A stretch of DNA of 64,000 nucleotides, from contig NZ_LT607733.1 of NCBI RefSeq assembly GCF_900091445.1, forward strand, positions 2,992,501 through 3,056,500, written 5' to 3'. Source of the stretch: Micromonospora echinofusca (lineage in GTDB: Bacteria > Actinomycetota > Actinomycetes > Mycobacteriales > Micromonosporaceae). The notes beneath the pieces are model-generated. The model was not told where the DNA came from. It saw nothing but the letters and a program-made list of their open reading frames with translations, and searched no databases. Made by a program: the position numbers and the translations under genes. Position 1 is the first letter of the stretch, and each line of letters opens with the position of its first letter. Shown in pieces: positions 8,600-19,453 of this stretch.

Positions 8600-9184
8600 A
8601 TGCACGAGCCGCGAGATCCCGATCCGGGTATGGAGCTGGACGAGCCGGGTGTGGCGCCGCCGGGTTGGGCGACCGAGGGTGACGGTGCCGTGGGGTACCG
8701 GGGTGTGACGGCCTGCCATGCGGTGGGGATCAGCTACCGCCAGTTGGATTACTGGGCCCGCACGGGGTTGGTGGTGCCGAGTGTGCGCGACGCTTCGGGT
8801 TCGGGCACGCAGCGGTTGTATTCGTTCCGGGACCTGGTGGTCCTGAAGGTGGTGAAGCGGCTGCTGGACGCCGGGGTGTCGTTGCAGAACATCCGTAAGG
8901 CGATCGAGGCGCTGCGCTCCCGGGGGGTGGAGGATCTCGCGGGCATCACGTTGATCTCCGATGGCACGACCGTGTACGAGTGCCGGTCGCCGGAGGAGGT
9001 GGTCGATCTGTTGCAGGGTGGCCAGGGCGTGTTCGGCATCGCGATCGGTGGGGCGTTCAAGGAGATTCAGGGTTCCTTGTCGCACCTGCCGTCGGAGCCG
9101 GCGACGTCGGTGGAGGCGCCGGTGGCGGCTGATCCGGTGGGTGACGAGTTGGCGGCACGTCGGGCGCGTCGTCGGGCTGGTTGA
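8600..9184 (+). CDS. MerR family regulator, Rv1830-like
   Basis: This is a 194-residue regulator with a MerR-type helix-turn-helix (ACHAVGISYRQLDYWARTGLV, then FRDLVVLKVVKRLLDAGVSL) and a C-terminal domain carrying the EEVVDLLQGGQGVFGIAIGG-type sequence seen in Rv1830 homologues. The ATG at 8600 was selected because GGGGAGG lies 8 bases upstream; the open frame runs back to 8456 without a better start. A hairpin terminator follows directly, closing the conserved block before the nitric oxide genes. Confidence 0.87.
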   Translation: MHEPRDPDPGMELDEPGVAPPGWATEGDGAVGYRGVTACHAVGISYRQLDYWARTGLVVPSVRDASGSGTQRLYSFRDLVVLKVVKRLLDAGVSLQNIRKAIEALRSRGVEDLAGITLISDGTTVYECRSPEEVVDLLQGGQGVFGIAIGGAFKEIQGSLSHLPSEPATSVEAPVAADPVGDELAARRARRRAG

Positions 9185-9185
9185 C

Positions 9186-9223
9186 GGGCCCGGGGCGGTC
9201 TTCTGTGGGCGGCTGCCGGGCCC
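9186..9223 (+). terminator. Hairpin after the second MerR gene
   Basis: GGGCCCGG at 9186-9193 pairs with CCGGGCCC at 9216-9223 across a 22-base loop. It begins two bases after the MerR stop codon. There is no T-tract, as is common for actinobacterial terminators. Confidence 0.55.
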
Positions 9224-9284
9224 GGGTGGGTGGCGCCTGACGGTCCGGTGTGTGGTGTACGCCACGTCGTGACCTGTCGCCTTG

Positions 9285-9313
9285 TTGACACTCTTGCCGA
9301 TCATGGCAATCCT
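9285..9313 (+). promoter_or_regulatory. Candidate promoter/operator upstream of the nitric oxide synthase gene
   Basis: A perfect TTGACA hexamer (9285-9290) is followed 17 bases later by a weak AATCCT -10. The dyad TTGCC-N6-GGCAA (9294-9309) lies between the two, where a repressor could block transcription. The site is 130 bases before the NOS start, leaving a sizeable leader with no obvious structure. Confidence 0.45.
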
Positions 9314-9441
9314 GTCTGCGTCGTTGCGCCTGTCACGCACGGATGTCGCCGCCCGTCGGGTGTGGGCGGTCGTGGGTCGGTGCACGGAACACGACGCAGG
9401 CAGCGGCGGTGACGCCTGCCCGACGATCGGATTGAACCGAA

Positions 9442-10683
9442 GTGCAGACCGACCTGGATGCCGTGGGCGGGGGTTGCCCCGTGTCGCACGCGTCCGCTTC
9501 GCCGATGGGGGCGCTGACGGCGGAGGCGGTGGGGGATCCGACGGCGGAGGCGGTGGAGTTCCTGCACCTGTACCACGAGGAGCGCCGGCTGCCGGGGGTG
9601 GCGGCGCGGGTGGCGGGGGTGCGGGAGGAAATCGCGGTGACCGGCACGTACCGGCACACCGGCGACGAGTTGACCTACGGGGCGAAGGTGGCGTGGCGGC
9701 AGTCGGCGCGCTGCGTGGGGCGGGCCCGGTGGGCGGGGTTGAAGGTCCGTGACCGGCGTGACGTGACGACCGTGGCGGGGATGGCGCGGGAGTTGGCGCA
9801 GCATCTGGCGGTGGCGGACAACGGTGGGCGGATCCGGTCGGTGATGACGGTGTTCGCGCCCGACCGGCCGGGGGTGGGTCCGCGGGCGCGGATCTGGAAC
9901 GACCAGTTGATCCGCTACTGCGGGCACCGGTTGGACGACGGGTCGGTGCTGGGCGATGCGGCGCAGGTGGCGATGACGGACGCGGTGCGGCGCCTGGGGT
10001 GGCGGCCGCCGGCGGTGCCGGGGCGCTTCGATCTGCTGCCGTGGGTGCTCGAGACGGCGTACGAGGATCCGACGTTGGTGCCGGCGCCCCGGGAGTTGGT
10101 GCGGGAGGTGGCGCTGGCGCATCCGGCGTACCCGTGGTTCGCGCGGTTGCGGTTGCGGTGGCACGCGCTGCCGGTGATCAGCACGATGCGGCTGCGGGTG
10201 GGTGGGGTCGACTACAGCTGCGCCCCGTTCAACGGGCACTACCTGGGCGACGAGATCGGCACCCGGAACATGGGCGACGGGGACCGCTACGACCAGTTGC
10301 TGCCGGTGGCGCGCGGGTTGGGGTTGGACACGTCGCGTGAGGACACGCTGTGGCGTGAGCACGCGGCCCTGGTCATCAATCAGGCGGTGTTGCACTCGTT
10401 CCGCTCGGCGGGGGTACGGGTGTCGGATCCGCACACGGAGTCGGAGCTGTTCATGCGGTTCTGCGCGCAGGAGGAGCGGGCGGGTCGGCCGGTGCACGGC
10501 GACTGGTCGTGGCTCAACGGCAGTGTGGGGTGGGCGGCGTTGCACGCGGTGCATCACCGCTACTACGACCCGCGGGTGCCGAATCCGAACCTGTGGCAGA
10601 CCGGTCGCGCGTATGGTGCCGCGGGTGTCGTGTCGGCGACGTTGCGGCAGCGGCACGACGTGGCAGGCCGAGGGGAGGGCTGA
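9442..10683 (+). CDS. nos: Bacterial nitric oxide synthase oxygenase
   Basis: This enzyme oxidises L-arginine to citrulline and nitric oxide using haem and a pterin cofactor. The 413-residue protein is an oxygenase domain only, as in other bacterial NOS. The haem-thiolate cysteine is Cys91 in WRQSARCVGR, and the substrate-site region GVDYSCAPFNGHYLGDEIGTR contains the glutamate expected to bind the arginine guanidinium. LRLRWHALPVISTMRL and NGSVGWAALHAVHH are also family-like. There is no reductase domain, so electrons must come from elsewhere, possibly from the flavohaemoglobin encoded 3 bases downstream. Bacterial NOS is known to serve nitration chemistry and oxidative-stress protection. 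Confidence 0.93.
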   Translation: MQTDLDAVGGGCPVSHASASPMGALTAEAVGDPTAEAVEFLHLYHEERRLPGVAARVAGVREEIAVTGTYRHTGDELTYGAKVAWRQSARCVGRARWAGLKVRDRRDVTTVAGMARELAQHLAVADNGGRIRSVMTVFAPDRPGVGPRARIWNDQLIRYCGHRLDDGSVLGDAAQVAMTDAVRRLGWRPPAVPGRFDLLPWVLETAYEDPTLVPAPRELVREVALAHPAYPWFARLRLRWHALPVISTMRLRVGGVDYSCAPFNGHYLGDEIGTRNMGDGDRYDQLLPVARGLGLDTSREDTLWREHAALVINQAVLHSFRSAGVRVSDPHTESELFMRFCAQEERAGRPVHGDWSWLNGSVGWAALHAVHHRYYDPRVPNPNLWQTGRAYGAAGVVSATLRQRHDVAGRGEG

Positions 10684-10686
10684 GGC

Positions 10687-11904
10687 ATGGACGTGGTGGC
10701 GTTGCGCCAGAGTTGGGCTCAGCTGTGTGTGGCGGGGGCGGAGGCGGCGAGGTACTTCTACGCGACGTTGTTCCTGATCGCGCCCGAGACGCGGGCGATG
10801 TTCCCGACGAACATGGAGTACCAGCAGGACAAGTTGCTGGCGGCGTTGGGGCACATCGTCACGCACGTCGACGACGAGCGGGAGGTGACGGCGTTCGCGC
10901 GGCGGCTGGGTGCCGATCACCGGCGGTTCGAGGGCGAGGACCGGCAGGGCCGGATGGTGCCGTTGGGGGAGGGGCACTACATCCGGGTGGGGCAGGCGTT
11001 GCTGGCCACGTTGGAGCGGTTCCTCGGTCCTCGGTGGACGCCGCAGCTGCGGGCGGAGTGGGCGGCGGCGTACGAGTTGGTGGCGCGGTTGATGCTCGCC
11101 GGTGCGGCGGAGGCGGAGCGGACGTCGCCGCCGTACTGGGAGGCGGAGGTGCTGGCGGCGCAGCGGCGGCGCGCCGACGTGTGTGTGTTCACGGTCCGCC
11201 CGAACTATCTGTGCGAGTACCTGCCGGGGCAGTCGTTGCCGGTGCAGGTGCCGCAGCTGCGGGCGTGGCGGTATCTGTCGCCGGCGAATGCGCCGCGCGC
11301 GGACGGGACGATCGAGTTCCATGTGCGGGCGACGGGTCGCTTCTCCACGCATCTGGTGCGCAGGCTGCGTGAGGGTGACCGGGTGTTGCTGGGCTCGCCC
11401 GTGGGGACGGCGTTGTCGTCGTACGACCGGTCTCCGGGGTTGGCGTTGCTGTTGGTGGCGGGGGGTACGGGGTTGGCGCCGCTGCGGGCGGTGGTGGAGG
11501 CGTTGCGGCAGGGCTCGGATCGGACGACGACGCTGGTGGTGGGTGCGCGGACCCCGGACGACCTGTACGACGACGCGGCGCTGCGGGAGTTGGCGTCGGC
11601 GTCGGCGCAGCCGTGGCGTTCGGCGTGGCTGCGGTACGTGCCGACGGTGGAGTCGGGTTGGCAGTGGCAGGGGGCGGTGGGCACGGCCGCCGAGACGGCG
11701 GTGCGGTTGGGTCCGTGGCCGGACACCGAGGTGTTGGTGTGTGGCAGCCCGGAGATGACCAGGGCGACGGTGGCCGCTCTGACGGCGTCGGGGGTGCCGG
11801 CGCAGCGGATCCTGGTGGAGGGGTACGACCATTCGCTCTATCCGCCACTGGCGGGCGCGGCTGCCGCCGTGCGGGACGACTTCGGTGGGACGGGGGTGCG
11901 ATGA
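10687..11904 (+). CDS. Flavohaemoglobin-type NO dioxygenase (globin plus FAD/NAD(P)H reductase)
   Basis: This fusion protein of 405 residues has an N-terminal globin domain (about 1-140) with proximal His78 in LGADHRRF, and a C-terminal ferredoxin-NADP reductase-like module. That module has an RxYS-type FAD motif (WRYLSPAN) and a nucleotide-binding loop GGTGLAPLRA, with YDHSLYPPL near the end. Family members convert NO to nitrate at the expense of NAD(P)H, and some can pass electrons to other haem proteins. It starts 3 bases after the NOS stop, so both are almost certainly one operon. Whether it removes NO, reduces NOS, or does both cannot be read from sequence. Confidence 0.9.
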   Translation: MDVVALRQSWAQLCVAGAEAARYFYATLFLIAPETRAMFPTNMEYQQDKLLAALGHIVTHVDDEREVTAFARRLGADHRRFEGEDRQGRMVPLGEGHYIRVGQALLATLERFLGPRWTPQLRAEWAAAYELVARLMLAGAAEAERTSPPYWEAEVLAAQRRRADVCVFTVRPNYLCEYLPGQSLPVQVPQLRAWRYLSPANAPRADGTIEFHVRATGRFSTHLVRRLREGDRVLLGSPVGTALSSYDRSPGLALLLVAGGTGLAPLRAVVEALRQGSDRTTTLVVGARTPDDLYDDAALRELASASAQPWRSAWLRYVPTVESGWQWQGAVGTAAETAVRLGPWPDTEVLVCGSPEMTRATVAALTASGVPAQRILVEGYDHSLYPPLAGAAAAVRDDFGGTGVR

Positions 11905-12494
11905 GCGTCGAGCATGGCGACCTCGCCGATGCGCGTGGTGAGCTGGCCCGGGCGGTGGGTGCGTTGGAGGTGCGTCGGTTCCGGGGCAGCCGGTGGTTGT
12001 CCGCCGACGAGGTGGTCGACCTGACGCGTTCGGCCGACGAGCGGGTGGCGTTGCTGGGTGGTGAGGTGGACCGGCTGCGGCGGGAGAACGAGGGCCTGGT
12101 GCAGCAGGTGGAGATGCTGCGGCACGGCGCGTTGCCCAGCACCGCCGCGCGGGGCCCGGATCCGATGGTGATCGAGTTGGCGATGCGGGCGCAGGACGAG
12201 GCGAACCGGACGATCGGTGAGGCCAGCGCGGAGGGCGCGGAGATCATCGCTGACGCGCGGCGGCAGGCCGACGAGATCATCGCGCAGGCGCAGGGCGTTG
12301 TCGGTTCGTCGCGGGGTGAGCAGGTGCGGCAGTTGGAGGAGCGGCACGCTGCCCTGGTGGCGGCGGTGGCGTCGGCGCAGCAGCATCTGAGCCGGTGGCA
12401 GGCGTACCTGTCGGAGCAGTCGGAGCAGTTGCGCGCCGACGCGGCGGCTGCCGGTGCGGTGAACGCGCACCTGCGGGCCGTGCTCGGCGAGTAG
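11901..12494 (+). CDS. DivIVA-like coiled-coil protein
   Basis: This 197-residue, mostly helical protein begins with a DivIVA-like segment (VRRFRGSRWLSADEVVDLTRSADERV), where the F-R-G-Y/S-x-x-x-V pattern is characteristic. It continues into long coiled coils (RRENEGLVQQVEMLR and EASAEGAEIIADARRQADEIIAQAQ). DivIVA-domain proteins mark curved membrane and poles in actinomycetes. Here the ATG overlaps the stop of the flavohaemoglobin gene by 4 bases, which ties it to the NO operon. Why a scaffold-like protein is co-translated with NO enzymes is unclear. Confidence 0.78.
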   Translation: MSVEHGDLADARGELARAVGALEVRRFRGSRWLSADEVVDLTRSADERVALLGGEVDRLRRENEGLVQQVEMLRHGALPSTAARGPDPMVIELAMRAQDEANRTIGEASAEGAEIIADARRQADEIIAQAQGVVGSSRGEQVRQLEERHAALVAAVASAQQHLSRWQAYLSEQSEQLRADAAAAGAVNAHLRAVLGE

Positions 12495-12579
12495 CCGCGC
12501 CGGTCCCGTCCGGCGGGTCAGCGTCGGTCGGTGGGGGCACCGCGTCGCCGTCCCCGCCGTGCCGTTGCCACAACTGCCG

Positions 12580-13239
12580 TCAGCGTCGGTCGACGGCGGC
12601 GACGGCGTCGGCGATGGGGGTGTCGCCGCCGACGACCTCCAGGATCGTGCCGGCGCTGTGCGGGTGGTAGAGCAGGGCGACGAGGACCCGGGCGACGTCG
12701 GTGCGGGTGACGGCGCCCGCCGGTGCCTGCCGGGCGAGGGTGATGCGCCCGGTGGGCGGGTCGTCGGTGAGGCGGCCGGGGCGCAGGATCGTCCAGTCCA
12801 GGTCGCGGCCGGTCAGGTCGTCCTCGGCGGCCTTCTTCGCCCGCAGGTACGTGGCGAACACCTCGTCGGTGCCGGCGGGCGCTTCGCTCTCCACGCCCAT
12901 GGACGACACCAGCAGGTAGCGGCGGACGTCGGCGCGTTGCGTGGCGTCGGCGAGCAGGACGGCGCCGGCCCGGTCGACGGTGTCCTTGCGGCCGGCGCCG
13001 CTGCCGGGGCCGGCGCCGGCGGCGAAGACGACGGCGTCGGCGCCGTGCAGGTGCTCGGCGAGTTCGTCGACGCCGACGTGTTCGAGGTCGGCGACGACGG
13101 GGTGGGCGCCGGCGGCGCGCAGCGCGGCGGCGTGGTCGGGGTTGCGGATCAGGCCGACGGCGGTGTCGCCCCGACCGGCGAGTTCGCGGTGGGCGAGCTG
13201 GGCGATCTTGCCGTGGCCTCCGGCGATGACGACGCGCAT
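12580..13239 (-). CDS. NAD(P)-binding protein, atypical SDR / NmrA-like
   Basis: This 219-residue Rossmann-fold protein has the dinucleotide loop GGHGKIAQ near its N-terminus and an SDR-like core (DAVVFAAGAGPGSG, RRYLLVSSMG, DLDWTILRPGRLTD). This pattern matches the YwnB/YhfK-type NAD(P)-binding group of atypical short-chain dehydrogenases. The catalytic Tyr-x-x-x-Lys is present only as YLRAKKAAE, so a redox or sensing role is possible but not assured. It is transcribed towards the DivIVA-like gene and divergently from the sirtuin gene. Confidence 0.85.
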   Translation of the reverse strand: MRVVIAGGHGKIAQLAHRELAGRGDTAVGLIRNPDHAAALRAAGAHPVVADLEHVGVDELAEHLHGADAVVFAAGAGPGSGAGRKDTVDRAGAVLLADATQRADVRRYLLVSSMGVESEAPAGTDEVFATYLRAKKAAEDDLTGRDLDWTILRPGRLTDDPPTGRITLARQAPAGAVTRTDVARVLVALLYHPHSAGTILEVVGGDTPIADAVAAVDRR

Positions 13240-13396
13240 ACTGCCAACCTAGCCGCCGCTTCGGCCCGGCGCGGCCGGTCGGCCCGGGTGGCGGCGCGGG
13301 GCGTGGCCGGGCGGCGGGGTGGCGGCGCGGGGTGTGCACCGGCGGGACGGTGGCCGGCGTTCGCCGAGGGGCACCTGCCTGAGGCAGCATGGACGG

Positions 13397-14239
13397 GTGA
13401 CGGAGACGGTCGACGCGCTGGCCGGGCTGGTGGCCGGCGGCGGTGTCGTGGTGTTGAGCGGGGCGGGGCTGTCCACCGAGTCGGGCATCCCCGACTACCG
13501 GGGGCCCAGTGGCGCGGCGCGGCGGCACACCCCGATGACGTACCAGGTGTTCACGCGTGACCCCCTGGCGCGGCGGCGCTACTGGGCGCGCAGCCACCTG
13601 GGGTGGCGGATGATCGCGCGGGCGACGCCGAACGAGGGGCACCGGGCGGTGGCGCGGCTGCAACGCGGCGGGCTGGTCGACGGGATCATCACCCAGAACG
13701 TGGACGGGTTGCACACCGCTGCGGGCAGCGCGCAGGTGGTGGAGCTGCACGGCCGCCTCGACGAGGTGGTGTGCCTGGACTGCGGCAACCAGACGTCGCG
13801 GGAGGAGCTGGACCGGCGGCTGCGGGAGGTGAACCCGGGCTTCGACGCGCGGGTGACGGCGGTCAACCCGGACGGTGACGTGGATCTCGCCGACGAGCAG
13901 GTGGCCGGGTTCCGTACGGTCGGCTGCACGTTCTGTCGGGGAGGCATGTTGAAGCCGGACGTGGTGTTCTTCGGTGAGACGGTGCCCGCGGCGCGGGTGG
14001 CCCGCTGTTTCGAGCTGGTGGCGCGGGCGCGGCTGCTGCTGGTGCTGGGGTCGTCGTTGACGGTGATGTCGGGTCGCCGGTTCGTGGTGGCGGCGGCGAA
14101 GTCGGGCATTCCGGTGGTGATCGTCAACCAGGGGCCGACCCGGGGTGACGGGTACGCGGCGTTGACGGTCGACGCGCCGTTGGGTCGGCTGCTGCCGGCG
14201 CTGGCCGACCGGGCGGTCGGCGGTGTGCCGGTGGGCTGA
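13397..14239 (+). CDS. SIR2 family NAD-dependent protein deacylase
   Basis: Sirtuins remove acyl groups from lysines while cleaving NAD. This 280-residue protein has the NAD motifs [15 protein letters not shown] and TQNVDGLH, the catalytic histidine in ELHGRLDEV, and four zinc cysteines in CLDCGN and CTFCRGG. The spacing between the two zinc pairs is long (about 45 residues), with an insert around [14 protein letters not shown] as in other actinobacterial class members. The GTG at 13397 gives a start right at the conserved domain. The glycine riboswitch begins about 70 bases downstream. Confidence 0.92.
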   Translation: MTETVDALAGLVAGGGVVVLSGAGLSTESGIPDYRGPSGAARRHTPMTYQVFTRDPLARRRYWARSHLGWRMIARATPNEGHRAVARLQRGGLVDGIITQNVDGLHTAAGSAQVVELHGRLDEVVCLDCGNQTSREELDRRLREVNPGFDARVTAVNPDGDVDLADEQVAGFRTVGCTFCRGGMLKPDVVFFGETVPAARVARCFELVARARLLLVLGSSLTVMSGRRFVVAAAKSGIPVVIVNQGPTRGDGYAALTVDAPLGRLLPALADRAVGGVPVG

Positions 14240-14311
14240 CCGGCAGGGGCGGCAGCGGCCTGTCGGGGTGTGGAGCAGCGGGCGCTGGTAGCGTTGACCA
14301 TGCCGGTAGCA

Positions 14312-14430
14312 CCCACGTGGGAGAGACCGCCCAGCAGCATCTCAGGCGGCGCCGAAGGGGCAAATCCTCCCCGGAACCTCTCAGGCAAAAGGACCTCGTG
14401 GGCAGGCACTGTGGAGCGCCTCGTGGGCGC
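14312..14430 (+). promoter_or_regulatory. Glycine riboswitch upstream of gcvP
   Basis: The conserved aptamer elements appear in order: GGGAGAGACC (about 14319), GGCGCCGAAGGGGCAA (14348-14363), CTCTCAGGCAAAAGGACC (14379-14396) and a closing GGCACTGTGGAG (14404-14415). These are diagnostic of the gcvT-type glycine aptamer, which binds glycine and usually turns on cleavage genes. I see one full aptamer. The following GC-rich stretch to 14478 contains a degenerate GAGGGGGAGGCCGACC and is more likely the expression platform than a complete second aptamer. Confidence 0.93.
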
Positions 14431-14478
14431 GACAGAGGGGGAGGCCGACCTGTCGACCTCGCCCCGGGAGTGCCGCCC

Positions 14479-17334
<2,856 letters not shown>

Positions 17335-17344
17335 CGTCGCGTGA

Positions 17345-17375
17345 CGCCGGGGCGGTCGTGGTTGCCGCCCCGGCG
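17345..17375 (+). terminator. Terminator after gcvP
   Basis: An 11-bp perfect stem (CGCCGGGGCGG with CCGCCCCGGCG) closes a 9-base loop starting 10 bases after the gcvP stop. Confidence 0.75.
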
Positions 17376-17461
17376 GGTGCGCCGACCTGGGCCGGGGGGT
17401 GTCCCGACCGGGGGACCAGCCTGGATCGACGCGTTGATATTGCGTTACGCAGCGTGACAGG

Positions 17462-17695
17462 TCAGGCGACGAGGGCGTGTCGGGCGGGGCCGCGGTGGGG
17501 TGCGATGCTGCTGCCGTCGGGGAGGAGCTCGCCGGTGTCCTCGAACACGATGACACCGTTGCAGAGCAGGCTCCAGCCCTGCTCAGGGAAGCAGGCGAGG
17601 ACCCGGGCGGCTTCCCGGTCGGTCGCTTCGGCGGAGGGGCAGGTGGGTTGGTGCTGGCACATCGGGATCTCCGGACTGTGGGGGCACTGTGTCAT
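17462..17695 (-). CDS. DUF5999 family small protein
   Basis: This 77-residue conserved actinobacterial protein of unknown function has a cysteine/histidine-rich N-terminus (CPHSPEIPMCQHQPTCPSA), which could bind a metal, and the conserved block GWSLLCNGVIVFEDTGELLP. It is transcribed alone, opposite to both flanking genes. The family was recognised from these two blocks; nothing in the surroundings suggests a role. Confidence 0.85.
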   Translation of the reverse strand: MTQCPHSPEIPMCQHQPTCPSAEATDREAARVLACFPEQGWSLLCNGVIVFEDTGELLPDGSSIAPHRGPARHALVA

Positions 17696-17758
17696 GGTTC
17701 ACATGACCAGTGACGCACAGTACCAAGCAAAAGCGGTCAGCATCGAGCAGGTGTACGC

Positions 17759-19003
17759 GTGGATTCGCTGAAATCCACTGAACGGATGAGGGTGGATGGG
17801 CCGGACGGCGTGGAAACGCTCCCAGGGTTAGGGGTCGACGTGCCCGGGGCGCCGGCCGACTGCCGCCGTACGCTCGTCGAGCGGGCCCGCTGGCAGTGGT
17901 GGCCCGCCGACGGCGGGGACCCGGCGGCGCGGGTCGAGGAGTTCCTCGCCTCGTCCGGCCTGCCGCTGCACGAGCTGGCCCGCCCCGCGCCCCGCCACGA
18001 CCCGGCCGGGGTGTGCGGCGCCGCCCTCTACGTCTCCGCCGCCGCCGGCGCGGCCCTGATCGGCGCGCCCCCGGGCGCCACCAACCCCGCCCCGACGCTG
18101 CCGGAGGTCGCCGTGGTCGTCTACGGCCACGACCCGGCCGCGGTGGCGTCGAGCCGCCCGGTCGCGGCGGGCGCCACGGCACCCGACGCGCACTGGTGGC
18201 GCGGCGAGTGGGCGCAGAGCTGGACGCCGCGCCAGCACGCCGACGCCGTCACGGCGGTGCGCGCCGCGATCGGTCGCGGCGACGTCTACCAGGTCAACCT
18301 CGTCGGCCACGCCGCTGCCCGCTACCGCGGCGACCCGCTGCCGGCCCTGCGTCGGTTGGCCGCGCTGCCCGGCGCCCGCTACGGCGGCACCCTCACCGGT
18401 GCGGGCTGGGCGATCGGCTGCGCCAGCCCGGAGACCCTGGTGGAGCTGGCCGACGGTCGGCTGATCACCCGGCCGATCAAGGGCACCCGGCCGGCCACGG
18501 CCGCCGGCCGCGCGGCGCTGCTCGCCTCGGCGAAGGAACGCGCCGAGCACGTGATGATCGTCGACCTGGAGCGCAACGACCTGGCCCGCGTCGCCCGCAC
18601 CGGCAGCGTGCGCGTTGACGAGCTGTTCGCCGTACGCCGTTGGTGCGACCTGTGGCAGGCCGAGTCGACGGTGTCCGCGGCGGTCGCCGACGGGCTCGGT
18701 CTGGCGGACCTGCTGCGCGCGCTGTGTCCCGGCGGCTCGGTCACCGGCGCCCCGAAGCTCGCCGCCCTGGAGCACGTCGCCGCGCTGGAGCCTGTGGGTC
18801 GGGGCGCCAGCATGGGCGCGCTCGGCTGGGTCGCCCCGGGCCGCATCGACCTGGGGTTGACGATCCGCACCGCCGCCGTCGACGGCGAGCGGGTGCACGT
18901 CTGGGCGGGCGGGGGCATCACGTGGGGCAGCGAGCCCGACGCCGAGGTCGCCGAGGCCGCCGCGAAGGCCGCCCCGGTGCGCGCCGCCCTCGGCGAGCGC
19001 TGA
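17759..19003 (+). CDS. pabB: Chorismate-binding enzyme, PabB-like aminodeoxychorismate synthase component I
   Basis: The enzyme is expected to aminate chorismate to 4-amino-4-deoxychorismate for folate synthesis. The C-terminal chorismate-binding domain has the lysine nucleophile motif PIKGTRP, typical of PabB (anthranilate synthases have PIAGT), and HVMIVDLERNDLARV, LCPGGSVTGAPK and WAGGGITWGSEP. The 414-residue length is ordinary for component I. The N-terminal 100 residues are poorly conserved. GTG 17759 is used, with a weak GCAGG upstream; ATG 17786 is possible. No glutaminase or lyase gene is adjacent. Confidence 0.85.
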   Translation: MDSLKSTERMRVDGPDGVETLPGLGVDVPGAPADCRRTLVERARWQWWPADGGDPAARVEEFLASSGLPLHELARPAPRHDPAGVCGAALYVSAAAGAALIGAPPGATNPAPTLPEVAVVVYGHDPAAVASSRPVAAGATAPDAHWWRGEWAQSWTPRQHADAVTAVRAAIGRGDVYQVNLVGHAAARYRGDPLPALRRLAALPGARYGGTLTGAGWAIGCASPETLVELADGRLITRPIKGTRPATAAGRAALLASAKERAEHVMIVDLERNDLARVARTGSVRVDELFAVRRWCDLWQAESTVSAAVADGLGLADLLRALCPGGSVTGAPKLAALEHVAALEPVGRGASMGALGWVAPGRIDLGLTIRTAAVDGERVHVWAGGGITWGSEPDAEVAEAAAKAAPVRAALGER

Positions 19004-19453
19004 GCGCGGCGCGCACCGGGGCAGCGTGACCCTGAGCGTGCACCGCCGTGTGGTGCTGCACCGTCGGTGCGGGGCACGTTGCAAGAACGGTGCCGGCGGC
19101 GTTCGGCCCGCTCGGCCTGCCGATCACCACGCTGGCCGACGTGACGGAATTGTGGCGGTCTTCGCCGTCTCCCAGGTGCCGGCGCCCAAGCGGCTGCTCG
19201 ACGCCGGCACGCTGGCGTTCTCCTGGCCGGGGCTGTACGTCGTCACGGCCGTCCGCGACCCGTCACCGGTGACGACGCCTGGATGGTGCCGTAGCGCGGT
19301 TTCAGCACGGAGAGCGGCCCATCCCCTACCGACAATTTATTTTGTCTTGACAGGAGTTGCTGTCGGTAGGAGGCTTTCGGGGCGCGGCGCCCGCCCGGGC
19401 CCACCACCGCGCCCGCGCCCCGCCGCGTCGCGGGCCCTTCAGGGAGGACAGTC
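19004..19453. other. 450-bp gap without a convincing gene
   Basis: No open frame with coding bias and a ribosome site spans this stretch. The frame beginning near 19048 reads GAGHVARTVPAAFGPLG and might be a decayed Rossmann-fold fragment, but it is too short to assign. The 3' part holds an AT-rich regulatory segment described separately. Confidence 0.5.
19325..19370 (+). promoter_or_regulatory. Nested inverted repeats and -35 box upstream of the RibD-like gene
   Basis: CCTACCGACA (19325-19334) pairs perfectly with TGTCGGTAGG (19361-19370). Inside, GACAG-GAGTTG-CTGTC forms a second dyad (19349-19364). A TTGACA hexamer (19348-19353) lies in the AT-rich interior, so repressor binding would cover the promoter. 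The gene starts 83 bases further on. Confidence 0.6.

Noticed and set aside
12517..12591. Repeated 14-mer GTCAGCGTCGGTCG
   Set aside because: Two copies of a GC-rich 14-mer close together at a gene end are not distinctive enough to annotate.
14404..14478. Second glycine aptamer
   Set aside because: Only fragments of the conserved core are present; the pairing elements are not evident.
19020..19290. Rossmann-like fragment reading GAGHVARTVPAAFG
   Set aside because: Too short and without a consistent frame or homologue I can name to call a pseudogene.
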